NCBI RefSeq assembly: GCF_003576475.1
Contig: NZ_QWGR01000009.1
Location: forward strand, 124,001-188,000
Length of the DNA: 64,000 bases
Direction: 5' to 3'
Source: Maribellus luteus
GTDB lineage: Bacteria > Bacteroidota > Bacteroidia > Bacteroidales > Prolixibacteraceae
Positions 9,515-19,157 of the stretch are shown here, piece by piece. How positions within the stretch are numbered: the stretch's first letter is position 1; every line of letters begins with the position of its first letter. The position numbers were made by a program, and so were the translations under genes. The notes beneath the pieces are model-generated. The model did not search any database and had not been told where the DNA came from. It saw nothing but the letters and a program-made list of their open reading frames with translations.

Positions 9515-12500
9515 CTACTTCACAATCACCATCTTCCCACCCCTGCGGGCATTCACGCTATTGTCGTACATGGCTTCGCAGCTTACCGGCGGAAGGTAGA
9601 ATTCCCCTTTGTACGCAGCATTCAGGTAAAAAGTGAATGTTTTTTGTTTCCCCATGTCCAGATCAAAATAGGTGTAAATCCGGTCGTCACGAATGTCCTG
9701 GTACTCATAATTTGCATCGCTTTGCGGTGCATCGCTTAATCGCTTGTTGAGGATTTCCCAACCCGAAGGAACCAGTACCGATAGCACCATTTCTTCGTAG
9801 TTCACCTTTTTGCCCGGATGTTTCACAGTTACTTCCATTTTGATATCCGTTCCCTGCAAAACAGAAGTTGGATCGATCGTTTTACCGGCCGCATCAAGGT
9901 ATTTTAACTCCAGCGCTAAATTACTGGCAGCAGAAGTAGAATCTACACCCGCAGGAATTCCCCGGGTAACCAGCCTGACAAAAGTGGCATTTGCGCCAGT
10001 ATTCTTGTACTCCAAGGCAACCTGCCGGGTATTGTTATTTTTTACCGGAACTTTAACTACAGGAATTTTGGTACGGGCGTCGGCTTTTTCACCATTCGCG
10101 GTCAGTTCATAACCGGTTTCGTTGCCGTTTTTATAGAACTTCTCTGAAAACTGAGCCGCCGAGAACAGACTCCACGCCGCTGTTTGTGTGCTTAACCAGC
10201 TACTTTTATTGATGTCTTCGGAAATTTCCTGCAACATACCGAAAGCGTTCTCCTGCTCATCAAGCAAAACGAGCGACTCCAGAATCATGGCCTTGTCACG
10301 CAACGAAGAGCCAAATGTTCCGCTGAATTCGTTGTATTCTTCTACCTCTGTCGATAAATTGGCCACCAGTTGCTGTGCCACTTCCTTTTTACCTGCCAGC
10401 ACATAGGCCGAAGCCAGGCGCCAAAGCACGTCCTGCAATTTGGTAGTTTTCTCGCGCAGGCGGTTCATGGCTCCCAAATCCGCATTTCCGGCCAACGCCA
10501 GCGTGTACAAACGATACGCCTGGTTCAGGTCGTAATTCCGGTAATAATAAATATCGGTATCGCTTTGTGATTTTTTCCAGTTTCGGGCAGCCGATTTCTG
10601 GTAACGCACCCATTTGTCCTTCATTCCGTAAGGCAACGAATAACCGGCTTTTTCAGCACAAACAAGGAAATGCCCAACGTAATTGGTCCCCCACTCGTTG
10701 GCATACGACGATCCCGGCCAGTAGCTAAACCCACCGCTTCCCAACTGGTACGCCTGCAATTTCACCAAAGCCTGGCGAACATTGGTTTCAATCTCCAGTT
10801 TCTGATCAGCATCAACTTCCGTCAGATTTTCCAGGAACAATTGTGGAAAAACAGCCGACGTTATCTGTTCCACACAGCCGTGCGGATATTGAATCAGGTA
10901 ATCGATGTATTTGCCCAGGTTCAATGGCGGGAAGCCCGATATTTCCACCCATGCCTCGTTGCTGCCCGGTTCTCCCGGGTTCTGTAGTTCGGTGTTCCAG
11001 TTTTCACCACCTTTCACCAGTTTGGATTGCTGAACCGTTACCGCCTGGTTTGGATTGCGCACCTGAACTTCCACTTCGTAACTGGCCGTTTCTTTGCCCG
11101 ATTTTGCTTCCACCACAATTTTACCGACACCGCTCTGAGCTTTTACTTTCAACTTGAAATAACTCATTTTCTCACCGGTTTCAGTAAACTGAAGTTTGTT
11201 CTCCTGATCGCCGACAACCTCAAACAGTTCGTTAGCTTTTACCGCGATCGAAACATCTTTTACATTGTCTTTCATGGCAAAAACCGACACCGGCAAATCA
11301 AATGTTTCCAGCGGGGCCAGCACACGCGGAACGGTTGCCAGCAACATCAAGCCTTTCCGAACCGGAACCGAAACTTCTTCGGCACCGTAAGCGCCCCTAT
11401 TTCCGGCTACCACCATCATACGCACAGCGCCCACATAATTTGGCATTTTGAAGGTGTGCTTTTGTTTCTTTCCGGGTTCGAGCGTGAAGGGACCGGCAAA
11501 CTGCACCACGGGCTTAAAGCGGTTGGCCTCTTTCTTTTCAGAATCGACCATCTCACCATCGCCCCCTACAGCAAAAGCTTTTTCGAGCCGTGCACCGTAA
11601 GCTCCCGCCACATAATCATACAAATCCCAGGTTTTTACACCCAAGGCTTCGCGCTGGTAAAAAGTAGCATGCGGGTTGGGCGTCGTATAATTGGTCAATC
11701 CCAACAATCCTTCATCAACAATGGCCAGGGTATAGGTCATTCTCTTGTTGTTGGATTCTGAAATTTCTACCGAATAATCCGTTTCCGGTTCAATCTCTGC
11801 CGGAGCTTTGATCAAGGGCTTCAAAATCGTTTCCGGGTTTTCCACTTCCACCGGAATCACCCCGTACAACCTCAGCGGCGCATCATTTTCGGTGCGACCA
11901 AAAGGCTGAATCAAACTAACATGTACATAGAAATTAGGTGCCATTTCCGGTTTTGCCTTGATTGAAAAGCGGGTTTGCTTATCGGCCGTTTCCACCCAAA
12001 ACATGTCCAGCACTTTGGTTCCGTTTTCGAGGCTCACCAAAGCTTTTCCGGTTTTGGAAGAAGGAATGACCACTTCAATGTCTTCCCCCACATTGTATTT
12101 TTCCTTGCCGGTACGAATGCTCAACATGGTAGCGCCTTCCGCCATTCCGTCGGAGCGCCAGCCGCCCCATTTCGACATGTAAAAGGTTATACCCGAAGAA
12201 TGTCCCGAAGTATTGTCTTTTACCCACAGGAAATAACGGCCATTGTCTTGCCAGTTGCTGTATTTTACATTCAGGCGGATCTGCGATTTATGCTCAGCCT
12301 TGTTGATTACCCACGAATCAACCGGCTGGTAATAGCTTCCGGAAACGTAATGAGCCAGGCTTTCAGAGCCCGATTCCCACCACCAGCGCCAGTTTACTTT
12401 GTAGAGGCGAACCTCCAGGTCGTTGCCCGAAGCAGCTTTTCCGTTTTTATCCACCAGTACAATTTCCGGTAAATAATCCGTATCGGTTTTGTACCAATTG

Positions 12501-15037
12501 TCTTCCGACTCGGGCATGCGCAGCCCCACATAGGTAGAATAAGGCGAGTAGCGGGCCTTCGTAATGGAAGTACTGAAATCGCCACCGGTTTCAAATACAC
12601 GCGAGGTGAACCACGCGTTCAGCATTCCCGGCGCATTGTCCAAACCTTCCAGTTTTAAAGGGATGCTTCCTTTTCCGGCTTCGTCCAGTTGCGCATCGAA
12701 AATGGTTTCTTCCTTACCCGAAAAGCGGGAAGCAGGATCGGTAAAAGTATAGCTCTGAAAATTCGGAAACTGCGTTGCGCTTTTTGTAAACAGCACCTCC
12801 ACCTTTGCTTTTAACGACTTCGCCGGACTCCCGTGTAACCACGAGGCGCTTATGGGCAAGCTCTTGTCATCAATCCCCAGTAACTTATCGCCTGGCAAAC
12901 CAAGTTCAATCTTCAATCGATTGGGTTTGATGGTTTCTATTTTCACCCGCTTCGAGAAAAAGCTGTTCCCCACCTGCACCTGGGCCCTCCAGTTTCCGGT
13001 GGGGGCATCTCTTTTGGTTTGTGTGGAAAGCAGGTAAAAACCGTTTTCATTACTGGTTACAACGCGGCGTTCAACCACCTGTTCTTTTGGATTGATCAGG
13101 CTAAAAATCACGGGGTGATTCCCGGGATCATCCGAGGCCGTTTCCAAAATAAAATTCAGGAACAAGGTGTCGCCCGGGCGCCATACATCGCGTTCACCGT
13201 AAATAAAACCTTTCATTCCATCGGTGATCTCCTGTCCGGCCACATTGAAATTACTTACCGAAAGCGAGGTTCCGTCATCTAACCTCAAGTAGCCAAACTG
13301 AGTGCCTTTTTTAGCCACCAGCAGGAAAGGCTTCTTTTTCAGGTCAACCCGAGCAAACCCCTGCGCATCGGTTTTTATCGTTTCAATCAACTGGTTCTGG
13401 TAGTTGTAAAGCTGAAGTTCCACATCGGCTTCCGGCAGTGTTGAAACCAGGTTCGACACGGCAAACAACATGCGTTGGTCGCGGCCTTCCTTGGCAACAA
13501 TCCCCAGTTGCGAAGCCATAATGTTCCGGCTCACAAAACGATCGGAGTTGTAATACGCCACATGACAGGGATTATCGCGCTCCTCCCATTCGTATCCTTC
13601 GGGATAATAATAATCGCTGTACCAGCTCGGCGTGTCCCACTCGGTGCTGTAGTCTTCACCGCTTGACAAATCAATATCGGGAACTTCGGTTTGGGCCGAA
13701 TCCTCCGGGCAGATGTAAAGCGAATAGTCTTTCCGAAAACGAAGTTCGACACGATAAACCGCTCCCTGCTGAAGTTTCACCAGTTTGGCCAGGTCTATCT
13801 TAAAAGTGTTCCATTGATTATAATTCACCGGGTTGGTGGAAATCAGGTCCACTTTTCCTTCGTAAACCGGCCTTCCGACACGTTTCAGGTCAGAGCTTCC
13901 GCTCAAACGGTTTTCCTGTAAAAACTGCGCAATATTGTCTTTGTAAATTTCAATTAAACGAACATCGACTGCATTCAGGCTAATCGCTTCAAAAGGAAAC
14001 TCCAGATGATCGGTTTGCGGAACAATCACGCCTTTGCCGATCAGCCGAAGTGCCGGCTCGGCATTGGTAAATTGAAGCAGAAAATTCTCGCCCGATTTCA
14101 GGCGTGCGTAGTTGGCGCTTTTTATTCCTTCGTAAACATGCAGGGTTTGCGTGCCCGACACACGTTTACTGGTCCACACTTTCACCACATTGCCATCCAC
14201 TTCGAGGCGCAGGTCTTTTGAGTTGTCCAGTTCAATCAAACCTTCCAGGTCCTGCGTTTTAAGCAGCGGATCGGAAAAACGAACGTTAATGCATTGTTCA
14301 GGCTGCTGAACAACCGTGGCATCCAGAATTTTGAAAGTACTCAATGCCGGTATTTCCAGTTCTTTTGTTCCCGAAACATCGGTATTGAGTGCACTCCCCT
14401 CCCATGTTACGATCACCTTCCCGGCATCGTCCTGCATACGGGCAAGGCTGTCGACCGTAAAAAAGTGTTTGCGGCGTCCGCTGTCGTGGCTCCATAACAC
14501 AGGCAGTTCCTTTCCGTTTGCCGTAACCGTAACAATTTTTTCAATTGGCTCCGAATCGGCTACATCGGCGGTTAAAACATACCCCGTTAACTGCATTTGG
14601 GTGGAATTCAGCCCCTCGTAGTTTTTCAAGCCCTCGACGGTTATGGAATACGTTTGTTTTACAGTGGCAAACTCAAAAGGCATAGTCTGAAGTTTGCTGT
14701 CAACCGTCAGTACCTTCCCCAAAGCAAACACGGCTTTGTAAGTAGTTCCGGGCTTTAGCGGCTTTTCGGGCCTGAATTCAAAAACACGGCCTCCCACCAA
14801 CACTGTTTTTCCTTTCACCTCGGGTTCAAACCGAAACAGTTCTTCGGTATTCACGTCGCCCTCAACAGGCTGGGTCATATACACCGAAATGCTGGATTCG
14901 TTCGAGATCACTCCGCTGGTAAAGGCCTGCACATAACGCGCAAAAGCAACGTCGGTGGTTACGGCTTTCTTTTCGCTTTTTGAACATGAAACAGCCATTA
15001 GAAACAAAATGGCAATGGGGAAAATTAACTTTTTCAT
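9515..15037 (-). CDS. bacterial alpha-2-macroglobulin lipoprotein with thioester motif
   Basis: 1840 aa. Lipobox FLMAVSC places the acylated cysteine at residue 18, so it is membrane-anchored in the periplasm. The body is a run of macroglobulin beta-domains, then an A2M bait/ANA-like region, and GCVEQ with the thioester cysteine near residue 1388, inside an alpha-toroid segment (GGFSYWPG, WGTNYVGHFL). A preserved CxEQ indicates a suicide-type protease trap of the YfhM class; many bacterial homologues lack it. Coding is continuous with no frameshift. It precedes pbpC by a short gap in the same operon. The start opens MKKLIFPIA with a standard signal peptide. Confidence 0.93.
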   Translation of the reverse strand: MKKLIFPIAILFLMAVSCSKSEKKAVTTDVAFARYVQAFTSGVISNESSISVYMTQPVEGDVNTEELFRFEPEVKGKTVLVGGRVFEFRPEKPLKPGTTYKAVFALGKVLTVDSKLQTMPFEFATVKQTYSITVEGLKNYEGLNSTQMQLTGYVLTADVADSEPIEKIVTVTANGKELPVLWSHDSGRRKHFFTVDSLARMQDDAGKVIVTWEGSALNTDVSGTKELEIPALSTFKILDATVVQQPEQCINVRFSDPLLKTQDLEGLIELDNSKDLRLEVDGNVVKVWTSKRVSGTQTLHVYEGIKSANYARLKSGENFLLQFTNAEPALRLIGKGVIVPQTDHLEFPFEAISLNAVDVRLIEIYKDNIAQFLQENRLSGSSDLKRVGRPVYEGKVDLISTNPVNYNQWNTFKIDLAKLVKLQQGAVYRVELRFRKDYSLYICPEDSAQTEVPDIDLSSGEDYSTEWDTPSWYSDYYYPEGYEWEERDNPCHVAYYNSDRFVSRNIMASQLGIVAKEGRDQRMLFAVSNLVSTLPEADVELQLYNYQNQLIETIKTDAQGFARVDLKKKPFLLVAKKGTQFGYLRLDDGTSLSVSNFNVAGQEITDGMKGFIYGERDVWRPGDTLFLNFILETASDDPGNHPVIFSLINPKEQVVERRVVTSNENGFYLLSTQTKRDAPTGNWRAQVQVGNSFFSKRVKIETIKPNRLKIELGLPGDKLLGIDDKSLPISASWLHGSPAKSLKAKVEVLFTKSATQFPNFQSYTFTDPASRFSGKEETIFDAQLDEAGKGSIPLKLEGLDNAPGMLNAWFTSRVFETGGDFSTSITKARYSPYSTYVGLRMPESEDNWYKTDTDYLPEIVLVDKNGKAASGNDLEVRLYKVNWRWWWESGSESLAHYVSGSYYQPVDSWVINKAEHKSQIRLNVKYSNWQDNGRYFLWVKDNTSGHSSGITFYMSKWGGWRSDGMAEGATMLSIRTGKEKYNVGEDIEVVIPSSKTGKALVSLENGTKVLDMFWVETADKQTRFSIKAKPEMAPNFYVHVSLIQPFGRTENDAPLRLYGVIPVEVENPETILKPLIKAPAEIEPETDYSVEISESNNKRMTYTLAIVDEGLLGLTNYTTPNPHATFYQREALGVKTWDLYDYVAGAYGARLEKAFAVGGDGEMVDSEKKEANRFKPVVQFAGPFTLEPGKKQKHTFKMPNYVGAVRMMVVAGNRGAYGAEEVSVPVRKGLMLLATVPRVLAPLETFDLPVSVFAMKDNVKDVSIAVKANELFEVVGDQENKLQFTETGEKMSYFKLKVKAQSGVGKIVVEAKSGKETASYEVEVQVRNPNQAVTVQQSKLVKGGENWNTELQNPGEPGSNEAWVEISGFPPLNLGKYIDYLIQYPHGCVEQITSAVFPQLFLENLTEVDADQKLEIETNVRQALVKLQAYQLGSGGFSYWPGSSYANEWGTNYVGHFLVCAEKAGYSLPYGMKDKWVRYQKSAARNWKKSQSDTDIYYYRNYDLNQAYRLYTLALAGNADLGAMNRLREKTTKLQDVLWRLASAYVLAGKKEVAQQLVANLSTEVEEYNEFSGTFGSSLRDKAMILESLVLLDEQENAFGMLQEISEDINKSSWLSTQTAAWSLFSAAQFSEKFYKNGNETGYELTANGEKADARTKIPVVKVPVKNNNTRQVALEYKNTGANATFVRLVTRGIPAGVDSTSAASNLALELKYLDAAGKTIDPTSVLQGTDIKMEVTVKHPGKKVNYEEMVLSVLVPSGWEILNKRLSDAPQSDANYEYQDIRDDRIYTYFDLDMGKQKTFTFYLNAAYKGEFYLPPVSCEAMYDNSVNARRGGKMVIVK

Positions 15038-15389
15038 TGGGCTATAATTGTTTGTACTTTTTCAGAATTTCGAGAGAAAAACGTGCCCGGGATAAACACA
15101 GGCTGTTTTTTATATGTTATTGTTAAATTTTCGGCATTTAAAATTAGCTAATTTGTTTGACTTGCCCCCGGTCTGCAAATTCAATTCCAAAAAAAAATTA
15201 AGCTTTTTAAAGAATCGCGTTGAGGTCTTTTTCAAAATGATTACTTTACCACTTATTAGTTGGTCTTATGCTTTAACGCAAGATACTATCGATAAATTAT
15301 GAAGAAACGAGCATGGTAAATTTTACCACACAGGAAGATGACTCCCGGGCGAGTTACATCCGTCAGCTGACGGACCATTAAAACAAACA
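15038..15389. other. divergent intergenic region between A2M lipoprotein and kefG-like gene
   Basis: This 352-base gap separates two divergent transcription units and must carry both promoters, although I could not find a full TTTG-N-TANNTTTG match on either strand. It contains a perfect 16-bp palindrome at 15359-15374 (TCCGTCAGCTGACGGA), 15 bases before the kefG-like start. The palindrome falls in a 22-codon open frame (15313-15381, MVNFTTQEDD...) whose reality I cannot decide; it could be a leader peptide or chance. The short frame at 15114-15302 has no protein-like features. Confidence 0.4.
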
Positions 15390-15995
15390 ATGACAGACGA
15401 AATGAAAATATTGATCTTATTTGCCCATCCGGCTTTTCATAAATCGATTATCAACCGGGCTTTGCTCGATGCTGTACGAGGACTGGAAAATGTTACCATT
15501 AATGAATTGTACGAGAATTACCCGGACTTTTTCATTGATGTGGAAAAAGAGAAGAAACTGCTACAGGAACACGATGTAATTGTGTGGCACCACCCGTTTT
15601 ACTGGTACAGTGCCCCGGCCATTATAAAAGAGTGGATGGACCTGGTTCTCCAGCACGGATTTGCGTACGGAAGAAACGGGTTTGCCCTGCAGGGAAAATG
15701 GGCCATGTCGGCCGTTTCAACCGGCGGGCGGCAGGAAGTTTACACCGCTACCGGGGCCAACCACTTTAGCGTAAATCAGTTTCTGGCGCCTTTCAACCAA
15801 TCTGCCACCCTTTGCCGCATGCGTTACCTGCCTCCTTTTGTAACCCACGGCGCACACACCATCACCCAAGCTGAAATAGAAAGGCAGGCAGCGCATTACC
15901 GCGAGCTTATCACCGGCCTGCGGGATGGTAAGTACACTGAAAAGGATTTTGAAAACATCGAATATTCCAACCACTTAACGCTGACAAATGCATAA
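15390..15995 (+). CDS. flavodoxin-fold NAD(P)H oxidoreductase, KefF/KefG type
   Basis: 201 aa. It has the Flavodoxin_2 fold: a beta strand then the FMN phosphate loop (ILFAHPAFHKSIINRAL), HDVIVWHHPFYWYSAPAIIKEWMD, and a glycine-rich third FMN loop (VSTGGRQEVYTATGAN). In enterobacteria such proteins are cytosolic ancillary subunits that activate Kef potassium efflux. Here it overlaps the antiporter start by 8 bp, which implies translational coupling and supports the ancillary role. The ATG at 15390 is used; an internal ATG at 15402 (MKILILFAHP) would also give a full fold. Confidence 0.9.
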   Translation: MTDEMKILILFAHPAFHKSIINRALLDAVRGLENVTINELYENYPDFFIDVEKEKKLLQEHDVIVWHHPFYWYSAPAIIKEWMDLVLQHGFAYGRNGFALQGKWAMSAVSTGGRQEVYTATGANHFSVNQFLAPFNQSATLCRMRYLPPFVTHGAHTITQAEIERQAAHYRELITGLRDGKYTEKDFENIEYSNHLTLTNA

Positions 15996-17907
15996 TCAGG
16001 ATTTTTTCTTACAAGCGCTTATTTACCTGGGAGCAACGGTTGTTTCGGTTCCTCTGGCCAAAAAACTGGGGCTGGGCTCTGTTTTGGGCTACCTGCTGGC
16101 AGGAATTCTTATCGGGCCGTTTGTGCTGGGCCTTGTCGGGAAAGAAGCCGGCGAAGTAATGCACTTTGCAGAGTTTGGCGTGGTGCTCATGCTTTTTATC
16201 ATCGGGTTGGAGCTGGAACCTTCCCTGCTGTGGAAAATGCGAAGATCCATTTTTGGGCTGGGCGGCCTGCAGGTTCTTATTACTGCCATTGTCATCACCT
16301 TTGTTGCGCTGGCTTTCAAGTTCCAGATAAACCGCGCCCTGGCCATCGGGCTGATATTTGCATTGTCGTCAACGGCCATCGTACTTCAAACGCTATCGGA
16401 AAAAGGACTGATGCGAAACATTGCCGGTAAATCGGCCTTTTCGGTACTGCTTTTCCAAGACATGGCGGTCATCCCCATTTTAGCGCTGTTGCCCCTTATT
16501 GCCACACTTGGGCAACCGGCCACCTTATCCGAATCTACCCTGAGCAAGATCGGCGGCATGGCCCAACTTCCGGGATGGATTCAATTGCTGATCATCATCG
16601 GGGCAATAGCTGCAGTGGTTTTTATCGGCCGTTTTATGGCGCGCTACGTGTTCCGGCTGATTGCCGAAACCGGCCTCCACGAGGTGTTTGTTGCACTGGC
16701 TTTGCTGATGGTAATTGGCATTGCGCTGGGAATGGATAAATTAGGCCTATCGCCCGCACTCGGGACCTTTATCGCCGGTGTGGTGCTGGCCGACAGCGAA
16801 TACCGCCACGAACTGGAAACCACCATCGATCCGTTTAAAGGCTTGCTGCTGGGACTGTTTTTTATATCGGTGGGCGCGGGCATCAACTTTAACCTGCTCA
16901 TCCAGAATCCCGGAATGATCTTCTTTTTTGTGCTTTTACTCATTGTCATCAAATTTATAGTTCTTCTGATTTTGGGGCGGATTTTCAGACTGCGCAAAGG
17001 CTTCGATTTCCTGTTTGCCTTTTTACTGGCGCAGTCCAGCGAATTCAGTTTTGTACTGATCTCTTTCTCGAAACAAAACCAGTTGTTCGACGAAAAAACT
17101 TCTTCCATGCTGCTGATGATTGTAACCCTCTCGATGGCTGTTTCGCCTCTGCTGCTTATTTTTAATGACAAAGCGGTAACTCCGATCATGGCGCGCCGCT
17201 ACAACAAACCCGAATACGACGAGATGGACGAACCCGAAAACCCGGTGATTTTAGCGGGTTTTGGCCGCTTTGGGCTGGTTATCGGGCGTATGCTGCTGGC
17301 CAACAACATTAAAGTGACCATTCTCGACAACAACCCCACCAACGTGGAGGTACTGCGCCGGTACGGGTTCAAACTGTATTTTGGCGATGTAACCCGGCCG
17401 CAAATGCTCGAAAAAGCCGGCATTCAGAAAGCCCGTATGCTGATACTCAGCATGGCCGAACACGACGATGCGTTAAAGGTGGCCAAATATGTACGCGAAA
17501 AATACCCGCATGTAAAAATACTGGCGCGCGCAAAAGACATCTTTCACACCTTCGAATTTTACAAACTGAATGTTCGCTCGGTTCAGCGCGAAATGTTTGA
17601 CTCGGCCAACGAAATGGGCGCCACCGCCCTTACCGAACTCGGGTTTAGCAGGTACGAAGCCTATCGCACGGCACGTACCTTTAAACACCACGAAAACCAG
17701 ATAACCGACGAGCTGTACGAGCACTGGCTCGAAGACCACAACCGTTTTATCGAGGAAACACGACGCTTCTCGGAACAGGTTTCAGAAACTTTGCAAGCCG
17801 AGAAAGACTACCTGATCCACGAATCGGAATGTGCCTGGGATGTGGATACATTGAAAGAAGAAGCACTGCAAAAGCAACAAAACACGCCTTCCGAAAACGA
17901 TACATAA
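15988..17907 (+). CDS. CPA2-family cation:proton antiporter with RCK domain (KefB/KefC-like)
   Basis: 639 aa. Roughly 12 membrane segments cover residues 5-395, including the discontinuous helix region LSSTAIVLQTLSEKGLM and the LSPALGTFIAGVVLADSEYRHELE segment typical of Kef. A TrkA-N/RCK nucleotide-binding domain begins at VILAGFGRFGLVIGRML (Rossmann GxGxxG) and is followed by TILDNNPTNVEVLRRYG. The C-terminal 90 residues are charged and helical. It should exchange K+ for H+ across the inner membrane and be gated by a nucleotide or glutathione-type ligand together with the overlapping flavoprotein. Confidence 0.93.
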   Translation: MHNQDFFLQALIYLGATVVSVPLAKKLGLGSVLGYLLAGILIGPFVLGLVGKEAGEVMHFAEFGVVLMLFIIGLELEPSLLWKMRRSIFGLGGLQVLITAIVITFVALAFKFQINRALAIGLIFALSSTAIVLQTLSEKGLMRNIAGKSAFSVLLFQDMAVIPILALLPLIATLGQPATLSESTLSKIGGMAQLPGWIQLLIIIGAIAAVVFIGRFMARYVFRLIAETGLHEVFVALALLMVIGIALGMDKLGLSPALGTFIAGVVLADSEYRHELETTIDPFKGLLLGLFFISVGAGINFNLLIQNPGMIFFFVLLLIVIKFIVLLILGRIFRLRKGFDFLFAFLLAQSSEFSFVLISFSKQNQLFDEKTSSMLLMIVTLSMAVSPLLLIFNDKAVTPIMARRYNKPEYDEMDEPENPVILAGFGRFGLVIGRMLLANNIKVTILDNNPTNVEVLRRYGFKLYFGDVTRPQMLEKAGIQKARMLILSMAEHDDALKVAKYVREKYPHVKILARAKDIFHTFEFYKLNVRSVQREMFDSANEMGATALTELGFSRYEAYRTARTFKHHENQITDELYEHWLEDHNRFIEETRRFSEQVSETLQAEKDYLIHESECAWDVDTLKEEALQKQQNTPSENDT

Positions 17908-18027
17908 CTGTTCGATAACATACTGAATATTATTGCGTAGAGACGGTTTTTTGGTTGAAAATCACTATTTTCAGAGCATTAAATACAGCTCCCGAATATT
18001 TTTGTGAGCCACCCAAAAAGCAACGCA

Positions 18028-19074
18028 ATGAAACTCCGGATTTACAACAAACACCCTCTCAGATTCGCCTCCGTCCCGTTGTTTTCTATTTCGAAAAGAA
18101 AAAACAACGCAGCCAGCCACGCGTTAGTTCATCCCGGCAAACCGATCATCCTGAAAATAAAGTTAATGATCGTACTTCTGATGCTATACAATGGAGTTAG
18201 TTCACAAACCGAGTGGGCTCCGGTTGGTGCCAAATGGCATTATTCCAGAAATGAAGGAACCATGCCGACAAACGAAGGATATGTATTGTACGAATCGGTA
18301 AAAGATACCCTGATTCAGGAAAAAACAGTACGGCTTATCAGCAAAACATACTACCATTCGAATGGTATTGATGTTTCTGACCTGGGAAACGAATACATGT
18401 ACCAGGAAAACAACAAGGTATTTTATTTAAAGAACGATCAGTTTTTTACCTTGTATGATTTCAATGCCCGGGCCGGAGATAGCTGGACGATCTATGGGAA
18501 TGACAACCTGGGGGATTTCTGCAATTATGATCCCTTGGGGGAAATTGTGGTTGATTCGGTTAAAAACATTACCATCAACGACAAAGAGCTCAAACTACTC
18601 TACACTTCGCCTGCTGCTTCGTCTAACTGGGGTTTTAATGATGTAATAATTGAACAGGTGGGTTGCCTTACCCATATGCTGCCACAAGCTTTGGAGTGTG
18701 TACTTGATATCCCCAGCCACCTGGGGCCATTAAGATGCTACAGCGATAGTTTTCTGGGAAATTATAAATCCACGCGTTGGGATAAATCGGAGTACAATTG
18801 CGACGCTCTGTTTAACTACACCGCAGTTACTGACAGAGAAGACAGCCGGATTCGATATTTCCCCAATCCGGTAGAAGATTACCTGAACCTTCAGTTTCCG
18901 GATGCCCGGGCTCACGGAGACGTTCAGGTTGAAATCAGGAATATAAATGGCTCATTGCTCAAAACCGGGCACACTGCGAAAAGGCTTTTCGTTGGGAATT
19001 TGCCATCCGGTGTTTATTATGTCACAATCACTACTTCTGAGGAACGGTCTTCATTCAAATTTATAAAAAAGTAA
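18028..19074 (+). CDS. secreted protein with type IX secretion C-terminal sorting domain
   Basis: About 348 aa from the ATG at 18028; a GTG at 18004 is also in frame. The last 80 residues match a T9SS type A sorting domain: IRYFPNPVEDYLNLQF, then VQVEIRNINGSLLKTG, and LPSGVYYVTI near the end. The middle is a beta-rich ectodomain with no recognised family (WAPVGAKWHYS, AGDSWTIYG). The start is odd: the hydrophobic signal segment (KIKLMIVLLMLYNGVSSQ) begins about 40 residues in, preceded by a basic stretch with no membrane character. Initiation near CTG 18151 or ATG 18166 would give a normal signal peptide. It is probably exported and attached to the cell surface. Confidence 0.75.
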   Translation: MKLRIYNKHPLRFASVPLFSISKRKNNAASHALVHPGKPIILKIKLMIVLLMLYNGVSSQTEWAPVGAKWHYSRNEGTMPTNEGYVLYESVKDTLIQEKTVRLISKTYYHSNGIDVSDLGNEYMYQENNKVFYLKNDQFFTLYDFNARAGDSWTIYGNDNLGDFCNYDPLGEIVVDSVKNITINDKELKLLYTSPAASSNWGFNDVIIEQVGCLTHMLPQALECVLDIPSHLGPLRCYSDSFLGNYKSTRWDKSEYNCDALFNYTAVTDREDSRIRYFPNPVEDYLNLQFPDARAHGDVQVEIRNINGSLLKTGHTAKRLFVGNLPSGVYYVTITTSEERSSFKFIKK

Positions 19075-19075
19075 C

Positions 19076-19106
19076 CCGGCTGGTGCGGGTTTGCAACCCG
19101 TGCCGG
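19076..19106. repeat. imperfect palindromic repeat after the secreted protein gene
   Basis: Starts 2 bp after the stop codon. An outer CCGGC/GCCGG pair encloses an inner CGGGTT-TGC-AACCCG hairpin. It lacks a T-tract, so it reads more as an intergenic palindromic element or mRNA-end stabiliser than a classic terminator. Confidence 0.5.
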
Positions 19107-19157
19107 AAAAGGGCGAGCAGTTTTAAAACAATTATTTATTAACCTAAATTTTTAACC

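Noticed and set aside
9245-14621. Numerous frames on the plus strand opposite pbpC and the A2M gene
   Set aside because: They are shadows of long, well-supported minus-strand genes with clear domains.
15114-15302. 62-codon frame in the A2M-kefG gap
   Set aside because: Composition is unlike protein, no ribosome signal, no family resemblance.
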